Below, piece after piece: positions 1 to 11,331 of a DNA stretch of 64,000 bases. The DNA comes from Axinella damicornis (Eukaryota > Porifera > Demospongiae > Axinellida > Axinellidae). Under the pieces are notes generated by a model that searched no databases, was not told the origin of the DNA, and was given only the letters and a program-made list of their open reading frames with translations. Each line of letters starts with the position of its first letter. Position 1 is the first letter of the stretch. The stretch spans positions 11,667,663 through 11,731,662 of the forward strand of contig OZ007515.1 in NCBI GenBank assembly GCA_963931865.1, given 5' to 3'. Both the position numbers and the translations under genes were made by a program.

Positions 1-1757
1 TCCCTGTGTTCTGGTGTGATCCATGTGTTGGGCTGTGATCCCTGTGTTCTGTTGTGATCCACGTGTTCTGCTGTGATCCCCGTGTTCTGCTGTGATCCAT
101 GTGTTCTGCTGTGATCCCTGTGTTCTGCTGTGATCCCTGTGTTCTGCTGTGATCCATGTGTTGTGCTGTGATCCCTGTGTTCTGTTGTGATCCCTGTGTT
201 TTGCTGTGATCTTGTGTGTTCTGCTGTGATCCCTGTGTTCTGCTGTGATCCTTGTGTTCTGCTGTGATCCATGTGTTCTGCTGTGATCCCTGTGTTCTGC
301 TGTGATCCCTGTGTTCTGCTGTGATCCATGTGTTCTGCTGTGATCCCTGTGTTCTGCTGTGATCCCTGTGTTCTGCTGTGATCCCTGTGTTCTGCTGTGA
401 TCCCTGTGTTCTGCTGTGATCCCTGTGTTCTGCTGTGATCGCTGTGTTCTGCTGTGATCCTTGTGTTCTGCTGTGATCCCTGTGTTCTGCTGTGATCCCT
501 GTGTTCTGCTGTGATCCCTGTGTTCTGCTGTGATCGCTGTGTTCTGCTGTGATCCTTGTGTTCTGCTGTGATCCCTGTGTTCTGCTGTGATCCCTGTGTT
601 CTGCTGTGATCCCTGTGCTCTGCTGTGATCCCTGTGTTCTGCCGGTGTTCTGCTGTGATCCTAGTGATCTTGTTTATTCTGTTGTGATCCCTGTGTTCTG
701 CTGTGATCCCTGTGTTCTGCTGTGATCCCTGTGTTCTGCTGTGATCCCTGTGTTCTGCTGTGATCCCTGTGTTCTGCTGTGATCCCTGTGTTCTGCTGTG
801 ATCCCTGTGTTCTGCTGTGATCCCTGTGTTCCGCTGTGATCCTTGTGTTCTGCTGTGATCCCTGTGTTCTGCTGTGATTCCTGTGTTCTGCTGTGATCCC
901 TGTGTTCTGCTGTGATCGCTGTGTTCTGCTGTGATCCTTGTGTTCTGCTGTGATCCCTGTGTTCTGCTGTGATCCCTGTGTTCTGCTGTGATCCCTGTGC
1001 TCTGCTGTGATCCCTGTGTTCTGCCGGTGTTCTGCTGTGATCCTAGTGATCTTGTGTATTCTGTTGTGATCCCTGTGTTCTGCTGTGATCCCTGTGCTCT
1101 GCTGTGATCCCTGTGTTCTGCCGGTGTTCTGCTGTGATCCTAGTGATCTTGTGTATTCTGTTGTGATTCCTGTGTTCTGCTGTGATCCCCGTGTTCTGCT
1201 GTGATCCCCGTGTTCCACTGTGATCCCTGTGTTCTGGTGTGATCCATGTGTTGGGCTGTGATCCCTGTGTTCTGTTGTGATCCACGTGTTCTGCTGTGAT
1301 CCCCGTGTTCTGCTGTGATCCATGTGTTCTGCTGTGATCCCTGTGTTCTGCTGTGATCCCTGTGTTCTGCTGTGATCCATGTGTTGTGCTGTGATCCCTG
1401 TGTTCTGTTGTGATCCATGTGATCCCTGTGTTCTGCTGTGATCTTGTGTGTTCTGCTGTGATCCCTGTGTTCTGCTGTGATCCTTGTGTTCTGCTGTGAT
1501 CCATGTGTTGTGCTGTGATCCCTGTGTTCTGCTGTGATCCCTGTGTTCTGCTGTGATCCATGTGTTCCGCTGTGATCTTTGTGTTCCACTGTGATCCCTG
1601 TGTTCTGGTGAGATCCCTGTGTTTTGCTGTGATCCTTTTGTTCCGTTGTGATCCTTGTGTTCTGGTGTGATATGTGTGTTCTGCTGTGATCTCTGTGTTT
1701 CATTGTTATCCTTGTGTTCTTATGTTCTCCATGTGTTCAGCCGTGATCCCTGTCTTA
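1..1757. repeat. 19-bp minisatellite (TGTGTTCTGCTGTGATCCC)
   Basis: About 90 head-to-tail copies of a 19-bp unit continue beyond the left window edge and decay after about 1680. Since 3 x 19 = 57 bp, every frame without a stop encodes a 19-residue peptide repeat, so the 172-239-residue minus-strand ORFs here are repeat artefacts. There is higher-order structure: 1-190 is repeated almost exactly at 1224-1413, and a block with the variant unit GCCGGTGTTCTGCTGTGATC recurs near 642, 1023 and 1121. No gene is supported. Confidence 0.97.
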
Positions 1758-2675
1758 TTAATGTACATGTATACTGGACCATATGCCCCCTCAAAAAATT
1801 TTTGTTACAGTACCTATGAATAAAAAGTTTACGTCCCGTTAGGTAGCTAGCTATATGAATAAAAAGTTTACGTCCCGTTAGGTAGCTAGCTATATAGCTA
1901 CCTAGCTAGGAAGGTAGGTATCTGAAATTCAGTATACCTGCAACTTTTTATTGTACTTGTACATTTGTCTGCTTTGTCTTTCCTTTTGGGTCCCATATAT
2001 GTATAGCTAGCTGTTGACTAACCTTGTATGCATTCTGCTGCACTAGCTATGAATTTTATTCCTTATGTAAATGAGAGCTCACCTCCACAACTCCACCTTC
2101 CAGTACTGCGTCGTGTTAGCTAATCATCGCTGCTCAAGTTCGAGTTGGTGCTCGAATCAGTGTTCGAACATGGTATTATCCATGGTTCGAATCCGTATGA
2201 ATATCGTTGTCAGCTGCTACCCTGGCTTTGCTATTCACATCCAGTGTAGCCGCCATTGTTAGCTAGTTTTACTGAATTCCAGGTACTCCTCCGGTATATC
2301 CTTAACGACAGCATAGCACCGGATATCATGTACGTTTCCTCCGGTTTATATTATCTATGGTGGAATTTAATTTGGCGGTGTGTTCATAATCCGCCAAACT
2401 AATTAAATATTTTCCGGCCATACGGTACTATGAAAGTGACATCATGCAAGCTCAGGCAAGATGCACAACCTTAAACTGTTCCACCTTAACTGAGCACATG
2501 TACACCTTACGTTCTGTCTGTTTCTCTTGTTAAACTAGGGCACCAATGTCCGTGTATATTCTGATGTTGTTACTGATCTACATGTACAGGCTTACACCTT
2601 TACGCTATATGGTTGAAACCATACACTTTGTATACGCAGCGTGTATAAACAAATCTTATTTCATTTCATCCACAG
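1758..2675. other. Intergenic, with a 39-bp perfect tandem duplication
   Basis: A 39-bp unit containing AAAAAGTTTACGTCCCGTTA is present twice head to tail (1815-1853, 1854-1892), followed by a palindromic GTAGCTAGCTATATAGCTAC. The rest is AT-rich; I see no convincing exon or RNA gene. Confidence 0.7.
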
Positions 2676-2848
2676 CGACGTAATGAAAAGTTTGTTGTGA
2701 ACTGGGAGAAGGGAGAAGTAAGCATTGTCAAAGGAAATGACCTCCACTGCCGTTCTGATTTCGCTATTCGCACTGTGGCTCTGGTAGAGGCTGGTCTCCT
2801 CACAGGCTACCAAGCTGAGATCAGCAGACAAGTGGATCACAAAACAAG
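2676..2848 (+). CDS. Possible internal exon of an unrecognised conserved-looking protein
   Basis: A 173-nt open stretch is preceded by a pyrimidine-rich acceptor (TTTCATCCACAG) and ends at a weak GTTATT donor, with an in-frame stop just after. The 57 codons have no low-complexity character and include KFVVNWEKGEVSIVKG and ALVEAGLLTGYQAEISRQ. Codon use and the clean splice frame suggest a real exon or a gene relic. I do not recognise the family, and no neighbouring exon in a compatible phase is visible, so it may be an orphan fragment. Confidence 0.35.
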
Positions 2849-4071
2849 GTTATTTTAGTATAAGCTGTGTGTTAAGCCTATTCACAAGTACATGTAACTA
2901 CCACTTCCACTTTTTGTGTGACTATTCAAAATTGGAGGTGTGATTGACCTGAGAATGCTGTACATTTAACTCAACCTTGTTCCCATGGAGATACTTCTTA
3001 GTGAACCGAGTGATTATTGCGAGCGAGTGCGCACGAGAGTACTGGATCGCACAAAGAACAAAATAAGCACTTGTACATTGTACAAAGACAAAGAAATAAA
3101 CAAGACTACATCAGTCTGAACTTCCAAGACAGTCCGTTTCCAGAGGTAGCTGTGAAGATCGATCCAGTGGAGGCCGAAGAGTAGCAGCGGGGAACTTTGT
3201 AACAGTGAGTACAAACGCAAGGAGATCAACAGCAGCAGAACGAACGGGAGAGCGTGGGGCACTGGAGTGCACGACAGGATCCAGTCCTTCACCCTTGCAG
3301 TCGCCCATGCTATCCCATTCTACTGCTCTTGCCTTTTTTATACTTGTTGCTCTTCTGGCACAGTTTGTCTCCTTTCTCCTGCCTCCATCATCGCGCAGTT
3401 ACTCCTCGTCTTGTTTTTCTTCAGTCTCTCGCGACTACATGTATTTCTGGCTTCTTCGTTCCTTCGGCACTGGCTTCTTTTCCATGACCTGGCTGTAGCT
3501 TGCACGTGGTTTATCGCGTATACTCGACCGTGCACTCGAACCTTGAACTCGAGTACTCGTGTTACACGCGAGGGCGGAGCTTAAATTGTCACTCGCGAGT
3601 GAAAACTGCGGGCGGAGCGAGTACTCGCGTGTGCGCGCCTGCTAACTCGCGAGTCAAACGCTCGCGTGTGTTACCTTACATGTGATCTGTACTGTACAAG
3701 CAAAGTGGACACGGTTATGAAGCTACTCGACTACAAGTATGCTTTCGAGTTTATATTGATACCACGAAGACAGCAACTTGATGCCAACTCAGCGCTAATG
3801 GGAATACAGCATGCACTAACGTTTGACTACTCAGGCGTAAGTCTTACCAAGAGGTAAGCTATTGTAATTACCTAGGCTACTACAACCGTACAACAAGGAG
3901 TTCCATACCTGACGCCTCCAGTGGTCCACCACGGTAGCGTAAAAGCCAACAATAACTCTCTAGGAAACCTGCCGTTAGCCCGTGAACTTCTGGCACGCCG
4001 CCATTTTACATGAAACCGTGTCCACCTACGTCACAACCGTGTCCACTTAACTTGTAAATGACGTAGGAGTG
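2849..4071. other. Intergenic; CpG-rich patch with ACTCGCGAGT palindromes
   Basis: 3480-3665 is dense in CpG and in forms of CTCGCGAGT (near 3590, 3617 and 3649), which could be a promoter-like or repeat-derived patch. Overlapping ORFs of 65-105 residues at 3111-3584 lie on both strands and are not supported by any motif. Nothing else is assignable. Confidence 0.45.
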
Positions 4072-4282
4072 GTACCAGGCCTTCTGCCAGCTATCTGATA
4101 AGGGTTCAAAGGTCACGTATGCGATGCGCGCGCGACTGGCAGACGGCCTGGGAACGAGGCTAGCTTTACAACCGTGTCCACTTAACTTGTAAATGACGTA
4201 GGAGTGCTATCTGACAAGGGTTCAAAGGTCAAATATGCGGTGCGCGCGCGACTGGCAGATGGCCTGGGAACGAGGCTAGTGT
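4043..4282. repeat. Tandem duplication ending in the GGCCTGGGAACGAGGCTA foldback end
   Basis: Two diverged copies (about 4043-4164 and 4168-4282) share CTTGTAAATGACGTAGGAGTG, a block GGGTTCAAAGGTCA and the right end GGCCTGGGAACGAGGCTA. The first copy keeps a partial left arm (CCAGGCCTTCTGCCAG, near 4076) that pairs with CTGGCAGACGGCCTGG, so it is a decayed member of the foldback family described at 32046. Confidence 0.7.
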
Positions 4283-4298
4283 TATACATCTATCATTA

Positions 4299-5010
4299 CC
4301 GTATATCTTCTAAAAATTCGGCAGGTTTTTATTAATTATTCATAAGCCTTGCCGAAATAATAAGAAGTAAAATCGCAAAATTTGTACCAAAATGCAAAAG
4401 TGCCAAATAATTAAAAGTGTTACCCGGTCGGATTTTTCCCACTCGAGATTCAAGTCTCAAGAGCGAGCAGCTACACCGGTAAGGCGTCTTTCCTCTTGGT
4501 ACAGACTGTGACACTCCATACTTTCGACTAGACCTGCATTGGAATTGTCGGCGTACGAAGCGAACGATCTCGAACTGTGCCGCAGGCTGTACGATCGATA
4601 CCCCCCCGGTACTCACCCCGTGTCGTTCTGTGTTCATCTGTGTTGACTCTCAGGGTCAGGGCAAGACTCGGAGGTTTGCGAGTGTACTTCAGCGCAGGGC
4701 TTTCACCAATTGGACGAACTGGTCAACGTGGCACGCACGTCGAACGCGATCGGTCGACTTCCAGGGGCTTGTGTGCATTGGCGACAGCTAGCTTGGAGCT
4801 TTCACCGCTTGGGACAGCACCGAACTCACCGATCTCTCTCCTTCCTGGCTTGTATAAGCCTCTCGGACAGGACGGCAAGCTGCCGAAAACGCATTACAAT
4901 TAGAGATTAAATTCCGAAATATTTCCTTGCCGAAATTAGAGACAATTTTTCCCATTTGCGTGAAGGGGTGCCGAATAATTAGGGATGCCGAATTTTTAGA
5001 AGATATACGG
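4299..5010. mobile_element. MITE, 712 bp, TIR CCGTATATCTTCTAAAAATT, TA target
   Basis: The ends form inverted repeats of about 27 bp: CCGTATATCTTCTAAAAATT at 4299 and its complement ending at 5010. They are flanked by TA on both sides (4297-4298, 5011-5012). Inner GCCGAAATAATTAGG-type repeats also face each other. TA duplication and no coding capacity indicate a non-autonomous Tc1/mariner-type element (family inferred). ORFs inside it (4332-4637, 4577-4903) are not considered genes. Confidence 0.85.
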
Positions 5011-5076
5011 TATTGCATTGGCTGGCGCCATGGCAATATAATAACATTCATGTCCTAGGGGGACGCGATAACCCAC

Positions 5077-5120
5077 AGAGCAACTAGGGTGATATGGGAA
5101 AATATCACCCTAGTTGCTCT
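5077..5120. repeat. Perfect 19-bp hairpin
   Basis: AGAGCAACTAGGGTGATAT (5077-5095) and its exact complement (5102-5120) are separated by 6 nt. The termini do not match the TAG-ended foldback family and no direct repeat flanks it. Confidence 0.9.
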
Positions 5121-6997
5121 GGCTAGCATTTGCTCTATGGGAATAGCCATATCAGACTGAGTTGGAAACATGATAATTGGGACGAGCCTGAGCGAGCCCC
5201 ACATAGACGAGTTTGCTGTGAATTTTCCATATATATCTATCGTACGTCGTGCCGTAAATCACTTCCTGCTCGTATTTTGCGTGTCATTGCGTCATGCGTT
5301 AATTCAAACCACAAACGAATTCACTATTGCAACGTCAACGACTGAGACACGAACTATGAACGGTCTACCTCAACAAGGCGGTGAGGGGCTAAAGCATTTC
5401 ATGAAGACGGGGAGAGTGCTTCAAGCGATCTCATGTCCTGCATCCAGAGCACAGCATGGTGTGCAGCATAGCTACATTAGCTGGCAGGCTTTGAGCTATA
5501 AACCATCACGGTGTGTTAGACTGCTGCTTCAGCTATTGCCAGAGGATGGGAACTTGCCTGGCCTGCGCTCGGTAACACTTAACTCACTGTGACATGCAGT
5601 CAAGACACAGATGAACATTGTGGGGCATCAGAAGAATGAGAAAGTCGCCCTCCGGTGGCGACAACAAAGACAGAGCTCTCCTGGACCTACCTACCAGACT
5701 GCTTCGGCTAACCTGATTCGCAGTTGCTGTGAAGTGCACGGGTGTATTTTTAGTGTCATAACTTCTGGTGTGATCTTGTGCTATGCTCTCCGTCACATTC
5801 GGATGACATGCACTGACAGTCATGCACATGCATCTGCTCCATGTAGGCCTAGGAACACATGCTCATGCAACTGCTCCATGCACATTCGACAACTGTACTC
5901 GCTCAGGCTCGCCCCACAATGTTCTGCATTCGTCTAGTTATAATACACAATTCAAGCATTCACTACATATCTGCCACCTGCATATGTGTCTGCACCATCA
6001 TAGTACCATATAGATAAAGCCAAGCCAACAGTTGGTATTTCACCATAACATTTGTAAATGTGTTGGGAAGAAAGGCAATTTCCAATGCTTTAACAATGTA
6101 CCATACAAAACTTTTCCAATGATAGTGCAATGGCTGGCTTGAAAGAATTACATTTTGCAGGACAATCTACAACTGTTGGGGTGTGATGATATACTACAAG
6201 CACAATCATTAAATACATTTTGATTGATACTTATACTCTACTATAAAATGGAACTCTGCCTAAAGGCCTAATGATTCATCCCAATTCTTTTCAACCTTTC
6301 TGTGTGCAGGACCTGCTTCTTTACTAGCGAGGGCATGAATAATTTACAGAGGTTTTTGTCTCGGCACCGAAGTGCCGAGACACAGTGCTGGATGCGTAGG
6401 TACGTACGTGGTACGTGGTACGTGGTACGTGGTACGTGGTACGTACGTCGCTTTTCGCAATGCGCCCGCGCAAGTGCTGCATGCATGCTCTACACCCTTA
6501 ATAGGGTGTCAAACGTATTCATAACGTGCAACTAGATCTTCAAATATGATTATGGGTTTGCATGGCTGCTCATGAATCCTCTTACCAAGACTGCTGCTAC
6601 GTAGCTCTAATACTTAATTCAGGACAATGAATACTCACCCATCCAGTGTGCTGCACTCAGCCATCCCAAGTGCATACTAAAGCTCACTCAGCTCTAGCTA
6701 GCTAGCTATAGGCCTATAGATAAGTGCTGAAAGAATTGGCCAAGGTGTTGACTAAACATCAAGCCCAGACACGACCATACTGCTTTCACCCTTTGTCCTG
6801 ACCCACCCCTTGCTCACACAGAACCTCCAAGGATATTGACGCTCACTTAAGCTGAAAGTCTCATAGCTAACAGATTTTGCAGTCATAACAAAGGGTTAAG
6901 CAGCTGCCATGTCCTCTGCATGATTCTAGCTGATACCAAGTCGTGCCGAGACACATCAAGTCTTTTAAAGACTCACTTGTTACAGAGGTTTTTACAG
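5121..6997. other. Intergenic; short hairpin and GTACGTG microsatellite
   Basis: There is no supported gene. A hairpin around 6359-6383 (GTCTCGGCAC facing GTGCCGAGAC) is followed by a (GTACGTG)n tract at 6407-6448; TCGTGCCGAGACAC recurs at 6942. ORFs at 5130-6013 have random composition. Confidence 0.6.
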
Positions 6998-7292
6998 GAC
7001 CTCAACTGTTCATTCGGAAGTTGGGGGGGTTAATGCGTGGTTTCAAAGCAAAGAACTACCTGAGTTCTTGCATCAATTGAACACCGCCGAACGACTACCT
7101 GTGAAAAAGGCTGCCCGAGTCGTTGGACGTCAGCCCAACAACTCGGTGTGGGTGCTCAGCCCAGAGCTGCAAATTAACGCACAAGGGCAGCCCTTCTCTA
7201 GCGATGAAGCCCCATACTATTGGCTTCCTCCGGATATTGCTTGTGTCCCGCGATACGAACCCCTCTGCCAGATGACTGTGGGGAGGCATTAA
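6998..7292 (+). pseudogene. Protein-coding relic of unknown family
   Basis: An open frame runs from just after an AG (TTTTTACAG) to a TAA at 7290. It encodes about 97 residues with a protein-like pattern, including SEVGGVNAWFQ, KKAARVVGRQPNNSVWVLSP and EAPYYWLPPDIA. There is no methionine start nearby, no donor, and the last part degenerates. It could be a terminal exon or a fragment of a mobile-element protein. I do not recognise the family. Confidence 0.35.
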
Positions 7293-7336
7293 ACAGTCTT
7301 CTGTCACTGCTGGAGGTGTGCTTGAAACATAACTAT

Positions 7337-7577
7337 TGTAGCGTTTCCGCTCGTTCTCTGCGCACTTAGCTTGCACTGCGACAAACATATATTATAGCAG
7401 CTGGACAGCAACTTATTGAACGACAACAGACACTGTACATACATCGGTCTTTATAGGTGCTACTGTACAGTGGGCTCCAGACTGTCTGGAGCTGCTGCTA
7501 ATAACGGTTGTATATTAAACAATTAGTGATATAATGCAGGCATTCAGAGGCAACATAATTATTGCTAACTCGTTACA
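7337..7577 (-). mobile_element. 3' LTR of a Ty3/Gypsy-type retrotransposon
   Basis: On the minus strand a 241-bp block starts TGTAACG and ends CGCTACA, with the inverted TGTA/TACA ends typical of LTRs. Immediately upstream on that strand (7578-7590) is a purine run, AAGGAGGGGAGAG, that fits a polypurine tract. The matching 5' LTR was not found in the window, and no target duplication was determined. Confidence 0.75.
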
Positions 7578-7590
7578 CTCTCCCCTCCTT

Positions 7591-8080
7591 AGATTCTAAC
7601 TGGGGGTCTAATTATACAAGAAATGATGATAATATTGGATCAGTTTGAAGTCATTCCATAACGTTCAGGAGGATTTCTTGAGCGAGTGCTTCTTCTTTGT
7701 AATGACTAGCACCACCAGCGATGACCATGGGCTGGCCGCAGGTTCGATCACTCCTTGGGTGTGCATATCCTGAATCGCCATCTCCGCTTCCTCCCTCTTG
7801 GACAAGGGTAGCCTCCTTGGAAGTTAATCTGTTTACGAGTTATTTCAAACTTGGGACGACCAACACTCCCTGTGTATACCACAGGTGGTGCTTGATCCTG
7901 CTGTATCTCATTGTCATCTGCTATAGTACCCTGAGGTATCCAAGGGACGTCTTCACCTGCTGCCTCTTCATTCTTATCTAGTCCAGCAAGGTGTTCTTGA
8001 GCTATCAGCTCCCGTAAGACAAGCTCTAGACAAATAACTAAACCTTCAACGTCGTCATAATCCTGGAAAGTCCTCAGCAA
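7591..8080 (-). pseudogene. Internally deleted Ty3/Gypsy pol remnant
   Basis: Minus strand, feeding into the polypurine tract and LTR at 7337. One frame (8080-7748) gives a 110-residue ORF of unclear origin with TGSVGRPKFEI. Shifted by one frame around 7800 it reads into a reverse-transcriptase N-terminal motif (MHTQGVIEPAASPWSSLVVL). It then jumps directly to a pol C-terminal tail (SRNPPERYGM and stop, about 7650-7690). Nearly all of RT, RNase H and integrase is therefore deleted. The RT-entry motif and the tail are characteristic of Gypsy pol. Confidence 0.7.
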
Positions 8081-8167
8081 TTCTTCTCAGAGTTGTGACT
8101 ACCATCACGGGTGCAAAGGTTAATCATCACGCATGCGCACTGGACATCAGGTGACATGCTAACTTAT

Positions 8168-8565
8168 AAGCGCATCCCTATTAAACAAGAGCACCCCCAT
8201 ATTACTGAATTGTACCCCCTCTCAACTTGAAGTGCACCCCCTATTGCAAAGTGTACCCCCTCTCAACACAAAGTGCACCCCCTAATGCAAAGTACACCCC
8301 CTCTCAACTTGAAGTGTACCCCCTCTCAACTTGAAGTATACCCCCTCTCAACACGAAGTGCACCCCCTATTGCAAAGTGTACCCCCTCTCAACACGAAGT
8401 AAACTAACTACACCCCCTCTCAACTTGAAGTATACCCCCTCTCAACACGAAGTACACCCCCTATCAACTTGAAGTATACCCCCTCTTAACACAAAGTACA
8501 CCCCCTATTGCAAAGTATACCCCCTCTCAACTAGAAATCACCCCCCTCTAGATTGCTACCCCCAT
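8168..8565. repeat. About 20-bp minisatellite (TACCCCCTCTCAACTTGAAG)
   Basis: About 18 diverged units alternate between TACCCCCTCTCAACTTGAAG, ACCCCCTCTCAACACAAAGT and CACCCCCTATTGCAAAGTG. The block ends 45 bp before the eIF3e start codon at 8610. It has no coding potential. Confidence 0.9.
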
Positions 8566-8687
8566 TTTGACACTGATCACCCCCCATAGCCACGTGTCGT
8601 GTTGATAATATGGCTGAGTACGACTTGACTTCTAATATCGGTGGCTACCTAGACCGCCACCTGGTGTTCCCCATGCTGGAGTTCCTC

Positions 8688-8763
8688 TAGTCTCGCAAGC
8701 CAGCCTCTTTTTCTACGTGGGGGCGCGCCCCCACGTAGAAAAAGAGGCTGGCTTGCGAGACTA
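8688..8763. mobile_element. 76-bp perfect palindromic foldback element in eIF3e exon 1
   Basis: Two 38-bp arms are exact complements (TAGTCTCGCAAGCCAGCC at the start, its complement at the end). The flanks are the 9-bp direct repeat GAGTTCCTC (8679-8687, 8764-8772). The uninterrupted exon can be inferred from other eIF3e copies, where CTGGAG continues to TCGGAGAAGAGG. The first three bases of the insertion are an in-frame stop. Confidence 0.95.
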
Positions 8764-8891
8764 GAGTTCCTCTCGGAGAAGAGGGTGAGTGGGTCATGGA
8801 ATGGAGGGGAGTGATCGGGATAGCAGGAGATTGTCTTGTGTCTCATCAGAGGAGAGTCTGGTCATTCTGACACACCCTGACTGGGTGGGTA

Positions 8892-9100
8892 AGGTAGGGC
8901 GGGGTAGTTCGGGCCACTTCAACTTCAGGTCAACGGTAACTAAAAACGGACAGACTTTAGGCAAACTTCTGGCCATGTATATCCAGGGACTCAACCTGCC
9001 TACAACTCACTAGAAGCAAGAATCCAATGGATGCTTCTTTCCTGTTGCAACGTTGAAGTGGCCCGAATTACCACGTGGCCCGAATTACCCCGCCCTACCT
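8892..9100. mobile_element. MITE in eIF3e-A intron 1, TA target
   Basis: The inverted ends are AGGTAGGGCGGGGTAGTTCG (8892) and its near-complement ending at 9100, with GGCCACTTCAAC continuing the arm. They are flanked by TA (8890-8891, 9101-9102). The paralogous intron of eIF3e copy C lacks it: GGGTGGGCAGTAAGTATT at about 46909. This empty site confirms a discrete insertion of about 210 bp. Confidence 0.88.
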
Positions 9101-9322
9101 TAGTAAGTATTTACAAACCAAAGTGCTCCAGCTGAGGTCAATTCTTGACCCCCAAATGCAGATATCAGTACAGTTCCTATGGAAGTAAGGTAAGGGCCCA
9201 GCTTTCGCTCTCTAGGAACAAACAACTGTACAGTGTCAGAAAGTTCGAAGGTAGGGTATGCATGTGCACTTACCATAATTTCGACAACCTCGGACAAAAT
9301 GCCTGAACTTATATTGTCCCGG

Positions 9323-10208
9323 TGTCATAAAATTTTGGGGCACCCATGCGATTGGGGCCCCCCGGGCCCCATACTACCGGTAGGTTAGGGCCCCCACCGT
9401 GAACATGGGGCCCCCTCAGACGTTTCCCATCTTTGACATAAACGACGTCGAATTAAGCATATTAAGTGAATTGGCCTTCCTTCTTGATCTTCTCCTTGCA
9501 TGATACCATGATGCTTAGGCACTTTTCTATGAGCAATGACAAGCATTGACTCATGCAGCGGATGGATGCTGCATGCGAAAGCGAACGAAGATTTTCGGAA
9601 ACTGTACTTGTATTGCTTACTGGACAGCCAAATTATTATTGTACCGCTATTGTAATTTATGCCTATAGTTGTGGCATTGTATACAACAATACAACTTGTA
9701 TGTATTGAGGGTCCTATCTTCAGTAGTTTAGCACAAGATGTTGCTTCTTGGGGACCCTATCTTTAAATATCCTCGTTCCTAGGCTCTTCACCGTGCGCAC
9801 AGAGGGGAGCCTGGGATTGAGGTTAATGGGCACCCAATGCATGACTGTGTAGCAGTTAAACACTACCTTCTTGCATGGCCCATTTATACAGCAGTAATAT
9901 TGGGCCCCACTGCATGATTACATGATATTATACAAGATCACGATTGTGTGACTAATTGTTGTCAAGATAATGATTGTGACTGAATGCAGTCCTTCTGGTG
10001 GAGAGAAGGCCAGTAGTATCCTAGTATGGGCTCCTTTCACCATTATGGAGAGGGGGCCCCATTCTCACGAAAGGGGCCCCATCTCACTGGTGAAATAGGT
10101 CCCCCCGGGCCCCATATTACTGGTAGAATGGGGCCGGGGGGCCCCATCTTACCGGTAATATGGGGCCCGGGGGGTCCCAATTTAGGGGGGCCCCATTCTA
10201 CCGTGACA
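9323..10208. mobile_element. 886-bp element, ends TGTCA/TGACA, CCGG duplication
   Basis: It starts TGTCATAAAATTTTGGGGCA and ends CCCCATTCTACCGTGACA, between CCGG direct repeats (9319-9322, 10209-10212). eIF3e copy C has the empty site TTGTCCCGGAATGGTG at about 47135. Near both ends are several copies of an inverted-type module of the form ATGGGGCCCGGGGGGCCCC with ACCGGTA linkers. There is no coding capacity. The 4-bp duplication is unusual and I do not assign a superfamily. Confidence 0.85.
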
Positions 10209-10699
10209 CCGGAATGGTGGCCTGATATAGAGGTTCCACTGTATACAGTGTATGGAAGGGACCTTCTTGATGGTGAGGCAGCTGTGTACTCTCTCTGCTG
10301 CAGGTCTACGATGAGGCTGACATGCTGAAGGCCAGAATAGAGCTCCTGAGCAAGACCAACATGGTGGGCAGTAAATCGAATAGCTACACTTCATGTGCTG
10401 TGCAGTAGTTGGGGCAAGCCTGAGTGTGTCCCACATAAGGGATTAAACTGCCATACATGTAGGTACGGTAGTATGCATGGCTGTTATCCAAAATGCCATA
10501 TGCGCATATGACTAAAATACTGAGTGACTTCTGATACTGAATGTCACTGAATGACCTTTGACCTCTACCAGGTGGACTATGCCATTGATGTGTACAAGCA
10601 ACTCCACTCGGATGATGACTCTCCTGAACCAGAAGGTAGGCACCTCCTCACCGTGGTTCATACATGTATGCACAATGCACCCACCCACCCATGCATACC

Positions 10700-10704
10700 C
10701 CCCC

Positions 10705-10735
<31 letters not shown>

Positions 10736-10757
10736 ACACACACATACACACACACAC
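10700..10757. repeat. Poly-C then (CA)n microsatellite in eIF3e-A intron 3
   Basis: A run of about 23 C residues followed by CA repeats lies directly upstream of the acceptor at 10763. ORFs with proline/threonine-histidine runs here are artefacts. Confidence 0.95.
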
Positions 10758-11165
10758 TCAAAGAGATGATTGATCGTAGGAGGGAGGTGGTGGAGAAGCT
10801 TCATGAGTTTGAGCAGACCATTGACCCCATTGTGCAGCTGTTTGAGGACCCCGAGGTGCAGGAGTACATCGAGAACAGAAAGTGAGGGACAAAACGTTCG
10901 TACAAGTTCTCTCACAACTTGCCATTGCATGTGATCAGTAGTTTCACACAATGAGAGGTATACAGTGTATGTGTTGATGTGTTCATCTGTTTCTCCATTC
11001 CAGGGAAGACCAAAGCTTATTCGAGTACCTTGCTCAGCACCATGATGTGAGTGGCAGGTCTCACTCCCATAACCCAATTCAATGCTTTGGGATGGTTGTA
11101 GAATGGAATGTGAAATACTAGAACTAAAACCCTACATAATACTTGCACACACCGAACACTTGCAC

Positions 11166-11170
11166 ACACC

Positions 11171-11255
<85 letters not shown>

Positions 11256-11331
11256 ACACGCACACACGCACACACATACACACACAAATACACACACGCA
11301 CACACGCATACACACGCACACACACACACAG
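11166..11331. repeat. (CA)n microsatellite in eIF3e-A intron 5
   Basis: About 160 bp of CA repeat with CACACG and CACATA variants, ending in the acceptor CACACACAG before exon 6. Confidence 0.97.

Noticed and set aside
1..1757. Possible CRISPR array or long protein ORFs (172-239 residues, minus)
   Set aside because: The 19-bp units abut with no spacers, and the ORFs exist only because the repeat lacks stops.
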